Below are positions 1-9,355 of a stretch of 47,939 bases of DNA, one piece after another. Below the pieces are notes generated by a model. It did no database searches. It saw only the letters and a program-made list of their open reading frames with translations, and was not told the origin of the DNA. The stretch comes from a virus, in the IMG/VR virus record IMGVR_UViG_3300020185_002777, positions 1 to 47,939 of that record; one strand, written 5' to 3'. The stretch's first letter is position 1. The number at the start of each line of letters is the position of its first letter. A program made the translations under genes and the position numbers.

Positions 1-449
1 ATTAATTTATTCTGTTGTTCAATTTCTTTCTTCATGCCGTCAACATCAACATACCATTCATAGTTAGGATAAGTTATATTAAACCCACCTGCTTCTAGCC
101 ACCACTTTAAACTCGCATCATTTGGTCGGTATACTAATTGTATATCAGCATATGGATAACGTTCAATGATCTCATCAAACATATAAGGCCACTCATGGCT
201 CATTAGTAGTAATGTTCCTGATGTATTTTCAAAAGGTGCTATTAGGTTACTATAGTCTAAACTAGTATCAAACTCCATACCTGTGCCAAAATAACTATCA
301 CAATGCCCACTGAACTCTCCGTGACGGTATATACGATGCGGAGCTCTGTCAGTACTGTTGTATATAGGATCTTGTTTAATACGTTGTGCAATTCCGCTCC
401 AACGAGAGCCAGGAACACCTGTAAAAAATACTAAATCTGTGTTGGTCAT
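1..449 (-). CDS. P-loop/sulfotransferase-like protein, C-terminus cut by window edge
   Basis: The first 149 residues of a minus-strand gene are visible; the 3' end lies outside the window. The protein opens with a hydrophobic beta strand followed by a glycine-rich loop, VFFTGVPGSRWSG (residues 7-19), placed as in the P-loop/PAPS-binding loop of sulfotransferase-like proteins. I infer a nucleotide- or PAPS-binding fold but cannot see the rest of the domain. The ATG at 449 is preceded by AAAGAAC. A perfect TATAAATA late-promoter core lies about 80 nt upstream, so expression may be late. The protein could equally be a phage-specific hypothetical protein whose loop only resembles a P-loop. Confidence 0.6.
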   Translation of the reverse strand, partial: MTNTDLVFFTGVPGSRWSGIAQRIKQDPIYNSTDRAPHRIYRHGEFSGHCDSYFGTGMEFDTSLDYSNLIAPFENTSGTLLLMSHEWPYMFDEIIERYPYADIQLVYRPNDASLKWWLEAGGFNITYPNYEWYVDVDGMKKEIEQQNKL

Positions 450-516
450 ATTAGTTCTTTCTGGACGTCCAAATTATAATAGCACGTTTTCCGTCTAGTC
501 CGTGATTAAAGTAGTT

Positions 517-531
517 ATCACTAGTAGTGAT
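517..531. repeat. perfect 15-bp palindrome beside a late promoter
   Basis: ATCACTAGTAGTGAT has two perfect 7-base arms around one central base. It abuts the TATAAATA core at 531-538 on its downstream (minus-strand) side, where the transcription start would fall. It could be an operator or a small hairpin at the 5' end of the transcript; the sequence alone does not decide. Confidence 0.45.
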
Positions 532-538
532 ATTTATA
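531..538 (-). promoter_or_regulatory. T4-type late promoter core TATAAATA
   Basis: The minus strand reads TATAAATA, the exact consensus of T4 late promoters recognised by gp55-type sigma factors. It lies between the stop of the B12 radical SAM gene and the partial gene at 1-449. The leader to that gene's ATG would be about 75 nt, longer than at the other late promoters here. No -35 box is expected for this class. Confidence 0.55.
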
Positions 539-604
539 TCCATCAGCAGCAAAGCAAATACCCTTATGTGATATCCGTTTATTCATTGGTTGTCTTTCTA
601 TACT

Positions 605-2692
605 TTAAGTTTCATCTTCTGACAGTTTCCCATCAAAGTCTGTAATATTACATCTTAGTTGATGTTCAACCCAATCAAAACTCATGTCTTCTCTGACACA
701 TTCAATTGTGTTGACTTGTTTTATATCCTCTGCGCCCCTTAAACTTGCGTGTTTAAATTTTTGCGATATTTTAAATGTTAATTCTCCATCAGAGTCGACT
801 CGCATATTAACTGTCGCCCAGTATGGATTAGCAGTATACGGGCCGTACATATTATTGTCCGAATCTTGATCATGTGTTATTTTAATTTCATATGGTCCAT
901 AGACTTGATATAATGCCCAAGCATACGGCAAGTGTTCATTGGCAAGACTGGCACTTAATTGCTCCTGTGAACTGTCGCCCGAAAAATAGTCAAAACGCTG
1001 TCCAAATTGTTGTGGAATATAATCAACAGCTTTGGCGTCTGTTAGTGTTTTGAATTCGAATAGATTATTAATTCCTTCCTGATGTTGGGCATTAATAATA
1101 ATACCATCGCTATGTGTTTTACACAGTAGCAACCAGATGTTAACAAATTTCAATCTTATAAATCTATGTAAAATTGTGTTTACATACCCGTGAGTAAACC
1201 ATTGACTCAAAAATGTATTATCGTAAACTTCCTCTTTCCAGGCAATTTTATATTTGTCCCAGTTAACATGTATATCACTAAACGGACTCATATTACAAGT
1301 CGCTCCTGGACTAATTGCGTATACCCAATTTCTAATATTATACATAACATGTAAACTGTGTAATACTTCGCTAGGTCCTTCAGTTGGGAAGCCAATAACC
1401 CAATTGATATGATTAAACAATCCAGCTTCTTTGCCATCTCTAAGATTGTTTTCAATCTCCCAAACCTTTATCAACTTCTTCATGTCTACTAATACTTTTT
1501 CACTACCGCTTTCAACTCCAAAACTTAATCCCAAGCATCCACTCTTTTTAATCATTTTGAAAAGATCAGCATCCATACGTCCGTCACACCTAGCATAACT
1601 GTTCCACGTAATATCCAATCCGTCTTCTACAATTTCGTGTATTAGATTTTTAAATTCAGTATAAGCGCCATTGGCTAAACTATCCACAAACCAAAAATGT
1701 CTTGTTCCGTATCTATTAATTTGATGTTTCATTTCTTCAATAACACGATTACTTTTTCTGTAACGATATTTCCAAAAATGTGTTTCAGCACAAAACGTAC
1801 ACTTTGCGACACAGCCGCGACTGGTTTCAATACTTACGCCATTTGAGTAATCATATAAGTTTAAATCATAATCACTGTAATCAGGAAATGGCAACTCGTT
1901 TAAGTCTAGCTTTCCTCGAAATCCACCAAATGTTACCATATTATCAGATGGGGACAATAAATGTCTATTTTCTAATAGAGTAAGTAGTTCCTGTTCGCCC
2001 TCTCCTTCAATACGATAGTCAATTAAATTTTTATCGAATCCCAGTATATCAAATGTATTGTGTTCAAAATCAGTATTAAATGCTTGTGGTCCGCCAACTA
2101 CTACTGTGACACTTGGTTCGAGTCTTTTTAGTCGTTCTATCATATACATACTGGCCATAATGTTACTAGTGTATAACGTAAACCCAGCAATTGAATTATT
2201 ATCAGCGATTATTTTATCTACTGCTTCATCTAGCAATGACTGTAGTGCAGGTAATGTTTTTTCTTCCCACGCTGGGCTAGACCATACCCAATAATGTTGT
2301 CCATGCCACCAATTATCGATACCAGGCTGTTCATAAAAATTAGTATCTAATAAATGTTGATGACATTGTATATTAACATCGTGTACATCGACTTTATAAC
2401 CGTATTTGCGTAATAATCCAGTTAATCTTGCTAAGTTATAAGGAGGAAATAATACTCCCCAAGCTGGTGCCACAACAAAGCTAATACCATCACTATCGTT
2501 ATGGTTTAATATTTGGTGCGTTTCACTATAATAATTATACCCACGTGGATGTGTATAGGTATGCTCATTTAATTTTGGTTGTAATTTTCCAAGATGACTA
2601 TCCGCATGATTGAGCTTTTCTTCAATCATACGCTTAATTACTTGGTCTCTATCCTCGTTAAAGAACGGATTTTCTGATGGTTCATCACTCAT
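605..2692 (-). CDS. B12-binding-type radical SAM enzyme, copy 1
   Basis: This is a 695-aa radical SAM protein. Residues about 68-240 look like the Rossmann-type B12-binding domain of this superfamily, with VVVGGPQAF at 197-205 and EGEGEQELL at 229-237. The radical SAM core follows with Cys294, Cys298 and Cys301 (CxxxCxxC in SRGCVAKCTFCAET), the ligands of the SAM-binding 4Fe-4S cluster. A His is present in VDVHDVN (101-107), near where a lower cobalamin ligand can occur, but the full DxHxxG motif is absent. The C-terminal ~200 residues are unrecognised. Enzymes of this class do methylation, methylthiolation or ring chemistry; the substrate here is unknown. The start has AGGAAT upstream. It is a clear paralogue of the protein at 3826-5910 and last in the cluster. 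Confidence 0.9.
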   Translation of the reverse strand: MSDEPSENPFFNEDRDQVIKRMIEEKLNHADSHLGKLQPKLNEHTYTHPRGYNYYSETHQILNHNDSDGISFVVAPAWGVLFPPYNLARLTGLLRKYGYKVDVHDVNIQCHQHLLDTNFYEQPGIDNWWHGQHYWVWSSPAWEEKTLPALQSLLDEAVDKIIADNNSIAGFTLYTSNIMASMYMIERLKRLEPSVTVVVGGPQAFNTDFEHNTFDILGFDKNLIDYRIEGEGEQELLTLLENRHLLSPSDNMVTFGGFRGKLDLNELPFPDYSDYDLNLYDYSNGVSIETSRGCVAKCTFCAETHFWKYRYRKSNRVIEEMKHQINRYGTRHFWFVDSLANGAYTEFKNLIHEIVEDGLDITWNSYARCDGRMDADLFKMIKKSGCLGLSFGVESGSEKVLVDMKKLIKVWEIENNLRDGKEAGLFNHINWVIGFPTEGPSEVLHSLHVMYNIRNWVYAISPGATCNMSPFSDIHVNWDKYKIAWKEEVYDNTFLSQWFTHGYVNTILHRFIRLKFVNIWLLLCKTHSDGIIINAQHQEGINNLFEFKTLTDAKAVDYIPQQFGQRFDYFSGDSSQEQLSASLANEHLPYAWALYQVYGPYEIKITHDQDSDNNMYGPYTANPYWATVNMRVDSDGELTFKISQKFKHASLRGAEDIKQVNTIECVREDMSFDWVEHQLRCNITDFDGKLSEDET

Positions 2693-2701
2693 AAATTATT
2701 C

Positions 2702-3826
2702 CTAATTAACCAAGTCTACTGCAGAAATAGTTAAACTATTTTTGTTAGATAGGTCGTCAGATATATTGCTATAACAATGTTCACGTAACCAATCTTGATC
2801 TATGCTTCCAATGGCTATTGGTGATATAATATGTTCATCACTTGGAAAATTGTAACTATCTACCCAGGGCTTAATATAATTTTTAGTTAAAAGACTTTGA
2901 TATGGTCGTACTTCAAATCCACCTTTAGTAGTATTGAAACTGTTACATACATCCCATTCACGTGGATCGTCGTTATTGTACCATGCGGTTTCATAATCTT
3001 TCCCCAATATGTTTTTTAAATCATATACATTGTATGCATCATCACTTGAGTACATAGTTAAATCCTGTGAACGCATATCTGAAAAATTAAAATCAATACG
3101 CAGTGTGTCAGTACATCCATCTTGACCTTTTGAATTCCAATCCAGTGCTGGTAAAAACATACTAGTAGATGATTGCATTTCTAAAAATTGTTTCATAACA
3201 GTCCATGTATTTTTACTGAGAATGCCATGGTCTTCGATTCGATGTACATAGGCATTAATAGTGTGCAAATCATCTTCAATAGTCATATATTTAGAAAACA
3301 AATCATGATTATCAAAAACATTTGCTAATGTCGGATCTAAATATTTAATATAATACCAAGCATCTGTCTGGTTTAGGTTTGCCATTTTATATTTTATTTC
3401 ACGCTTCTGATCATCGCTTAAATTTAGTGTATCAGTTGTTTTTGTTAAGTGTAATGTAGTAAAACATCGATGTATACGATTACAATCTTCATTTTTACTA
3501 TTCATATTAATATACCCGCCCTGCCAATTAAATCCAGAACTTTTAATCGCATCAATAGAGGTATTTACTTTGTTAACAAAGTCTTGTCGAATATCAATAG
3601 TGTCAGTCCAACGTTTTTCTACATCAATATTAAACATGTTCCAGTATTGTTTTTCATTTGGAGTGTCATATATAAAATATCGTTGTCCGACTGGCTTATC
3701 TCTTCTAACACCCAGCAGTTTTTGGTTACGCTTGAATACAAATTTCCAAAACTCTACAAAATCATTATCTCTTAATTGTATTTCTCCGTCAACACCATTT
3801 GAAAGACTGAATAGTACTTTACTCAT
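2702..3826 (-). CDS. unknown protein between the two B12 radical SAM genes
   Basis: This 374-aa protein has no motif I recognise. It is rich in Trp, Tyr, Asp and Asn, has no signal peptide or membrane segment, and carries scattered Cys and His (EDCNRIHRCF near residue 113) without a clear metal-site pattern. Its ATG overlaps the stop of the upstream B12 radical SAM gene by one base (TAATG), and its own stop is 9 bases before the downstream paralogue. Translation of the three genes is therefore probably coupled. The position suggests a partner, substrate carrier or second enzyme for the radical SAM pair, which is inference only. Confidence 0.85.
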   Translation of the reverse strand: MSKVLFSLSNGVDGEIQLRDNDFVEFWKFVFKRNQKLLGVRRDKPVGQRYFIYDTPNEKQYWNMFNIDVEKRWTDTIDIRQDFVNKVNTSIDAIKSSGFNWQGGYINMNSKNEDCNRIHRCFTTLHLTKTTDTLNLSDDQKREIKYKMANLNQTDAWYYIKYLDPTLANVFDNHDLFSKYMTIEDDLHTINAYVHRIEDHGILSKNTWTVMKQFLEMQSSTSMFLPALDWNSKGQDGCTDTLRIDFNFSDMRSQDLTMYSSDDAYNVYDLKNILGKDYETAWYNNDDPREWDVCNSFNTTKGGFEVRPYQSLLTKNYIKPWVDSYNFPSDEHIISPIAIGSIDQDWLREHCYSNISDDLSNKNSLTISAVDLVN

Positions 3827-5910
3827 TATAACTGCTCCAGACTGATATTTACACTATCAAATTGGTCAATGTTTCCAGTAAATGTATACGTGTTACTAGG
3901 GAAAGACATGTCTTCTCTTTTTACTTCGATATTAGCAATATCATTATCGTCAGTAAGTGTTCTATGTTCAAAATAATGCGTAATAGTTATAGTCGATTCA
4001 CCATTGTCTGATACAGTTGCTTTACAATTTCCATAATATGGTGCTGTTACAAATGTCCCAAATTCTTCAAAATCATAATCTGGGTTAATGTCTACTTCGA
4101 ATTCAAAACCACCCATAGTCTTCCACATCAACCAAATATACGGAAGGTACTCATTTGCTAAGTCAGCACTAAATTTTTCCTGTACACTGTCTCCAGTCCA
4201 ATAGTCGAAGTTATGTTTCTCTTGTTCTATCCGTTCAACAAATTTTCCAGGAGTATTCCATTTAATGTTATAACTATTTTCTAAACTGGGTCTATACTGT
4301 GTATTAATAACTGTTCCATCAGCTTGTGTTATACTCATGTTTAGCCATATATTTGTTAGCTTTAATCTAATGTAACGGTGTACCATAGTATTTTCATAAT
4401 TGTCTGTATACCATTTACCCAAGAAGTTCATATCACCTGGACCTTCTTTCCATGTAATTTTATATTTTCGCCATTGTAATTGCATATCACTAAATGGTGC
4501 GTCACCACATGTATATCCTGGACTAATTGCGTACATATCTTTTCTAACATTGTATAACAATTCTAAACTATGTAAAAACTCTTCCTTGCCTTCAGTTGGA
4601 AATCCAACTATCCAGTTACAATGATTTGTCATTCCAGCAATACGTCCATCTCGAAGGTTGTTTTCAATTTCCCATATTTTTACTTTTTTCTGCATATCAT
4701 CAAGAACTTTTTGGCTGCCGCTTTCAACACCAAAACTAAGAACAGTACATCCACTTTGGTGTATTTTTTTAAACAAATCTAAATCCATACGACCATCATT
4801 TCTGGCGTAGCTGTTCCAACGAATATCTAAACCTTCGTCAATTATTGCATGTACTAGATTTTTAAATTCAGTAAATGCTCCATTAGCTAAACTATCTACA
4901 AACCAGAATCGTCTGATCCCATACTTACTGATCTGGTATTTCATTTCTTCAATAACACGATTTGCTTTTTGATATCTAAATTTCCAAAAATGGGTTTCAG
5001 CACAAAAGCTACACTTAGCTACACATCCACGTGAAGTTTCAATACTTGCGCCGTCCGGGTGTTCATATAAACTTAGATCAAAATCATCGTAGTCTGGAAA
5101 TGGTAAACTGTCTAAATCAAGTCTACTTTTGAATCCACCCATAACATAAGGTTCATCACGTACTGGAAAATCACGTAAATTTTCTAATAGCGTAAGTAGT
5201 TCCTGTTCGCCTTCTCCTTGAATAACAAAGTCAATCTGAGATATATCAAAATTAAATTCATCACGCATTTTAGTTAAAAACCAACTATTGAATGCTTCAG
5301 GTCCGCCAACAGCAATACGAGCGTCTGGCCTTCGTTTAGCTACTTGATTAATCATATACATTGAGGCCATAATACTACTTTGGTATACACTAAATCCAAT
5401 TACATCAACATTAGAATTTACTATCTTATCCACATGATTATCTAATACACTGACAATTGTAGGATGTACATCAGTAGTGTATTGTGGGTCATCCCATGAG
5501 AAAAAATAGATACTGTTCCACCAGTCTTTACTGCCCTGGGCTTTAACATGATGGTAACATTCGATATTTGTATCAAATACGTCTACTCCGTACCCATAAT
5601 GTCTCAACAAGCCAGTTAATCGTGCTGTACTATAAGGTGGAAACATTACTCCCCAACTGGGAGGAGTTACAAGTGCGACCCGTATACCTACACTTTTACG
5701 TGGATTTAGTTCACTCCAGTATGCGTATGTTTTGCGATGTTCTGGGTGCTGTATATAATATTGTTCGTTGAAATACTCTACAAATTTAGGATCTTGGACA
5801 TCCATTGTATCTTTGCCCAAATGACTATTATCATGTCGGATCATAGTTTTAATGACTTGATCTCTGTCACCACTATCAAACGGATTTATGTTGTTGTCGT
5901 CGGTAGCCAT
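3826..5910 (-). CDS. B12-binding-type radical SAM enzyme, copy 2
   Basis: This 694-aa paralogue of the 605-2692 product aligns along its whole length. The B12-binding-type domain is at about residues 77-242 (AVGGPEAF at 200-207, QGEGEQELL at 231-239). The radical SAM cysteines are Cys296, Cys300 and Cys303 (SRGCVAKCSFCAET), and the same unrecognised C-terminal domain follows. Where copy 1 has VDVHDVN, this copy has VDVFDTN and so lacks that His; if cobalamin binds, it would be without this ligand. Its start overlaps the end of the upstream radical SAM gene by 25 nt, with GAGAGG upstream. The two copies may act on related substrates or at successive steps. Confidence 0.9.
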   Translation of the reverse strand: MATDDNNINPFDSGDRDQVIKTMIRHDNSHLGKDTMDVQDPKFVEYFNEQYYIQHPEHRKTYAYWSELNPRKSVGIRVALVTPPSWGVMFPPYSTARLTGLLRHYGYGVDVFDTNIECYHHVKAQGSKDWWNSIYFFSWDDPQYTTDVHPTIVSVLDNHVDKIVNSNVDVIGFSVYQSSIMASMYMINQVAKRRPDARIAVGGPEAFNSWFLTKMRDEFNFDISQIDFVIQGEGEQELLTLLENLRDFPVRDEPYVMGGFKSRLDLDSLPFPDYDDFDLSLYEHPDGASIETSRGCVAKCSFCAETHFWKFRYQKANRVIEEMKYQISKYGIRRFWFVDSLANGAFTEFKNLVHAIIDEGLDIRWNSYARNDGRMDLDLFKKIHQSGCTVLSFGVESGSQKVLDDMQKKVKIWEIENNLRDGRIAGMTNHCNWIVGFPTEGKEEFLHSLELLYNVRKDMYAISPGYTCGDAPFSDMQLQWRKYKITWKEGPGDMNFLGKWYTDNYENTMVHRYIRLKLTNIWLNMSITQADGTVINTQYRPSLENSYNIKWNTPGKFVERIEQEKHNFDYWTGDSVQEKFSADLANEYLPYIWLMWKTMGGFEFEVDINPDYDFEEFGTFVTAPYYGNCKATVSDNGESTITITHYFEHRTLTDDNDIANIEVKREDMSFPSNTYTFTGNIDQFDSVNISLEQL

Positions 5911-7151
5911 TCAGAACAAAGCCTCTCTAATTCAGGGTGAACTAATCCAATATCTTGATTTCTAATTTGATCATACATTTGTGTTCGTTTAGCTAAACGT
6001 ATTCTATTTTTAGCAATGTCTTCTGAATCAAAATCTAATCTCAACTTTGATATAATATGGTCTAGTCTAGATACATTATGTAAATGAGTAGGAACATATT
6101 TGTGCATTGCTTCTTCTAATTCATTTGCGATGTTTAATCGCATATCCTTAGGTAATAGATCAAACCTCTGATCTTCAGGAAAGTTAACAACATTAAAGAT
6201 TAAGTTATGTTGTGCGCCGTTTTCGTGCCAATATTTGATTATGTTTACTAAATCAAAAATATTATAAATTTGTGCGGTAGCTAGTAAGTTGAGAGTGATG
6301 TTATCTTGTTGTGCATATTGGTTATATGCCACATCTAATTCATTCCAATCTGCCCCATATCTGATATAATCATTAGTATAACCAATTCCACACATTGAAA
6401 ATTGTATAAACACACTATCAAATTTACTCAACATTCTTATTACTTTGCCTTTAGTGCGACTACCATTGGTTGTAATATCAAGCGCAATGTGTGTATTGCC
6501 TGAGTCTATACACCACTTCAGTAATTTAATTACACCAGGCATAAACAGTGGCTCGCCGCCGGCAAGTTTTAATACATCCATATGTTTAACGGATTCTTTA
6601 ACACTTTCAAAAGCAATAGGGTCATCAAGCCATTCACCAACATCAATTGGTTTATCCCATGATACTTCTTGTGTTTCTGGGTGTTCTCTGTTTTCTTGGT
6701 CGATAGTTGTACTAACTGCTCCCCAACACATCCTACAGCCAAAGTTACACATTCTTCCAGGACGTAGATCACCCCAAGTTGGAAACTGTACATCAATATC
6801 TAATTCAAAATCATTACCCAATGTACGCAAGTAACGTTCATTTTGACTTACTCTGTCACTGCCGCCGCCACCATCTCTATCTTGCCCATAGCATATATGA
6901 CAGCGACTTTCCTTAATGCCTTTAAGCATATTCGTTCTAATACGTTTATATTCTTCGCCTCTAAAAATATCCAACAGGCTTTTACCACTGACATCATTTT
7001 CAATAGGGTCTCCCCAGTCAGCAATACAACATAGATTAGCAGCACCTGTAGTCGTCACATAGCTGTGATTGAACGGCATAATACAGAATGCAGGGTTATT
7101 TTTTACCTGCTTTTGCAAGTTTAACTCTAGATCTTCGGGCGTTTTTTTCAT
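5886..7151 (-). CDS. radical SAM protein with N-terminal twitch/SPASM-like module
   Basis: This 421-aa protein has a cysteine-rich N-terminal module (Cys23, Cys41, Cys42, Cys84, Cys87) before the radical SAM core at Cys135, Cys139 and Cys142 (GRMCNFGCRMCWG), with AGGEPL serving as the GGE SAM-contact motif. An auxiliary iron-sulfur module in front of the core is the architecture of the 'twitch domain-containing radical SAM' proteins known from T4-like marine phages. Such modules usually help bind a peptide or other substrate; none is identifiable here. The start has AAGGAAAC upstream. It overlaps its upstream neighbour by 56 nt and shares its Cys arrangement, so the two are likely duplicated. 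Confidence 0.9.
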   Translation of the reverse strand: MKKTPEDLELNLQKQVKNNPAFCIMPFNHSYVTTTGAANLCCIADWGDPIENDVSGKSLLDIFRGEEYKRIRTNMLKGIKESRCHICYGQDRDGGGGSDRVSQNERYLRTLGNDFELDIDVQFPTWGDLRPGRMCNFGCRMCWGAVSTTIDQENREHPETQEVSWDKPIDVGEWLDDPIAFESVKESVKHMDVLKLAGGEPLFMPGVIKLLKWCIDSGNTHIALDITTNGSRTKGKVIRMLSKFDSVFIQFSMCGIGYTNDYIRYGADWNELDVAYNQYAQQDNITLNLLATAQIYNIFDLVNIIKYWHENGAQHNLIFNVVNFPEDQRFDLLPKDMRLNIANELEEAMHKYVPTHLHNVSRLDHIISKLRLDFDSEDIAKNRIRLAKRTQMYDQIRNQDIGLVHPELERLCSEWLPTTTT

Positions 7152-8751
7152 TTGTTTCCTTTAGCAATTCTACAATTTCTGGCATAGTTTTTCGCCAGTC
7201 TTCTTTTCGTTGTTTATCATACTTATCGGCTTCTATAAACCACTTTTTCCATATTTCAGGATTATGTTCTTTCGCAAACATATGATCTAATACTGCCTGC
7301 AATCTCTGACATATAGTATGTGTAGCGGCTATTTCATTAGGTTTGCCATATTTTTGATTTAAAACATCTATAAACTGTTTATATCGATGTTGTACAAAAA
7401 TCTTAGCATCTTCTGGCAGGTTTTGAATATTGAGATGTTCTGGCCCATACAAGTTATGGATAACTATTCGCTTATCAATTTTCTTCCAATCTTGTTCCAG
7501 CATCCACCATATCATATCTAATACGTGAAGTACATTCATAGTACTTAATGTCAGTGTAAAGGCGGCTGAAAGGTTGTTAAAATTTTCTTCCTTTTCGATA
7601 CGGTTTAAATTTTTCTCAACTGTTTTCCATCTACCTGGATTTCGTATGTATTCAAAGTGTTCATATATTCCATCAATACTCATGCCTAACCCAACACTTT
7701 TAAAGTGTTTCCATTGTTGGAACACTGAACCTGGTATACCTGCCATGTTTGTATTATAATCCAAATGTATATTCTTAGCTAACCCTAGGTCAATACATAT
7801 TTGTAATAATTTACGATGTTTGATATTAATAGTTGGCTCGCCACCAGTAAAGTAAAATCTATCAATGTTGGGAAGTTCTGTTATAATCTTAGACCACATT
7901 GTATTTTCTTCTGTTTCGTGCCAATCAAATACGCCCGGTACAGTGAATGTTCCGTCTTCTTTCTTTATAATTTCTACATTACCATGACCCCTGACATCGA
8001 ACTTATGATCATCGTGTGTATTATACCAATCCTCATACCATAAATTACTATCAGTAGGGCCACAGCTACGACATTTAAGATTGCATTTGTTACCAAATCT
8101 TAAATCATAATATGTAATAGGAAAGTCTTCATCTTTAATACTACCATCTTCTTGTGTTAATTCTAATGCCTGACTGTATATTTTAGGATATTTAAGTTTA
8201 CTCCAGTCTCGCTTTGATCCGATTCCATTGTTTTCTTCGTTAGTGCATAGTTTACAAATTTCTGGATCTATACCCTGCAACATTTGTTTGCGTATATCTT
8301 TCCATCCAGGAGCATTTCGCATAGTACTAAGATCAGCATCAGTTGTAATAACATTACCAGAATCATCAAATAAACTTCCATATGGATATTCTGCGTGATC
8401 ATCAATCATTTGACAACACATACGGAGACTACCATCAGCATTTGTGCTTACATGATTCCACGGCAGTGAACAAAAAACACTATACTCAGGAGTATTTTTT
8501 GATAGCCAGGTGGTGTACTTCTTTTGGAGTTGGTCTGGTGTCATCTTTAGATTTTTAACAAGCCATTTGTTAGTTATTTCATCATTGTATTTGAGATTTA
8601 CTACCCAAAGTGCAAACAGCACCTCCGGATCTAAATCGTGTTCTGCAACAATGCGCCGAACCTCAACTGGGCAATCTGCATCTTGAACCATTGAAATTCG
8701 TTCTTCATGTGACCTAAATACGTCTAGGTCAAATCTATTATTTGAGTCCAT
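7096..8751 (-). CDS. radical SAM protein with N-terminal twitch/SPASM-like module, long form
   Basis: This 551-aa protein has an extra ~85-residue N-terminal helical region. It is followed by the same cysteine module as the 5886-7151 product (Cys94, Cys112, Cys113, Cys166, Cys169; the 17-residue gap between the first two matches exactly). The radical SAM core has Cys223, Cys227 and Cys230 (GNKCNLKCRSCG) and TGGEPT further on. The C-terminal ~100 residues are basic and helical. It sits in the same coupled string of genes, overlapping its upstream neighbour by 14 nt. It is probably an iron-sulfur oxidoreductase or modification enzyme of unknown substrate. Confidence 0.9.
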   Translation of the reverse strand: MDSNNRFDLDVFRSHEERISMVQDADCPVEVRRIVAEHDLDPEVLFALWVVNLKYNDEITNKWLVKNLKMTPDQLQKKYTTWLSKNTPEYSVFCSLPWNHVSTNADGSLRMCCQMIDDHAEYPYGSLFDDSGNVITTDADLSTMRNAPGWKDIRKQMLQGIDPEICKLCTNEENNGIGSKRDWSKLKYPKIYSQALELTQEDGSIKDEDFPITYYDLRFGNKCNLKCRSCGPTDSNLWYEDWYNTHDDHKFDVRGHGNVEIIKKEDGTFTVPGVFDWHETEENTMWSKIITELPNIDRFYFTGGEPTINIKHRKLLQICIDLGLAKNIHLDYNTNMAGIPGSVFQQWKHFKSVGLGMSIDGIYEHFEYIRNPGRWKTVEKNLNRIEKEENFNNLSAAFTLTLSTMNVLHVLDMIWWMLEQDWKKIDKRIVIHNLYGPEHLNIQNLPEDAKIFVQHRYKQFIDVLNQKYGKPNEIAATHTICQRLQAVLDHMFAKEHNPEIWKKWFIEADKYDKQRKEDWRKTMPEIVELLKETNEKNARRSRVKLAKAGKK

Positions 8752-9355
8752 TATTTTTATCTATCCATTTCATATGTTCAACATCGAACTTCTGTTTATT
8801 TATATTACTGAATTGTGCTATACTGCACAACTGTGAGGAGATAGTTGACAAAAAATTCTGACATCCAATATCAATAACATTAAAGTTGGTAAAGCGTTGC
8901 TTATACTCGTGTAGCATATTATATGTTTCTTCTAATGCTGATGCATGATTTTTAATAAAAGTTTTCTTGTCAGTTGTTATATTAACAGTGTGTAATTTTT
9001 TCCATGTTATCTCTGCCCAATATTGGTAATGACTAGGTAAGCCTAATGCAATAACTGTCATGTCATTATACCAGTAATCAGCTAAAATGTCAACATCTAC
9101 TAAGTGATCTTTGTATATATTAATAGCCTTGTCTGTTTCACCAGTATATCCACTGTCTATGCCATCAGGAAATTTTTCAGGATTAGCATTATAAACGTCT
9201 ACATACGTCCGACGACATGCAAGGTTCCAGTGATTTGGTCCTACTTCTGTTGGTGTTAATGTATTTATATCATCAACTGTGCGACTAATTAGGCCGGTCA
9301 GAAATTCCCCACCAGTACCAGCCGAGTATAACACAAGTATATCATCTTTGTTCAT
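8738..9355 (-). CDS. possible P-loop protein within the radical SAM operon
   Basis: This 205-aa soluble protein opens with ILVLYSAGTGGEFLTGLI, a beta strand followed by a glycine-rich loop and helix. The arrangement resembles nucleotide-binding or sulfotransferase-like proteins, and the gene at 1-449 begins the same way. No second catalytic motif is evident, so the assignment is weak. The start overlaps the upstream stop by four bases (ATGA) and has TAGGAATC upstream, indicating translational coupling with the radical SAM gene before it. Confidence 0.8.
   Translation of the reverse strand: MNKDDILVLYSAGTGGEFLTGLISRTVDDINTLTPTEVGPNHWNLACRRTYVDVYNANPEKFPDGIDSGYTGETDKAINIYKDHLVDVDILADYWYNDMTVIALGLPSHYQYWAEITWKKLHTVNITTDKKTFIKNHASALEETYNMLHEYKQRFTNFNVIDIGCQNFLSTISSQLCSIAQFSNINKQKFDVEHMKWIDKNNGLK

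Larger units (their letters stand above)
451..586 (-). pseudogene. possible small gene broken by a frame change
   Basis: Two protein-like pieces sit end to end in different frames between the radical SAM gene and the P-loop gene. The first starts at ATG 586 and reads MNKRISHKGICFAADGYKYH before a stop near 522. The second, shifted by one base, reads SDNYFNHGLDGKRAIIIWTS and ends in TAA at 451-453, one base before the next gene's ATG. That is the spacing expected of a real gene in this packed genome. The join falls at a palindrome (517-531) next to a late-promoter core. It may be a disrupted gene, an assembly error, or chance reading through a regulatory region; a 30-aa ORF from ATG 543 is the minimal alternative. 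Confidence 0.3.
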
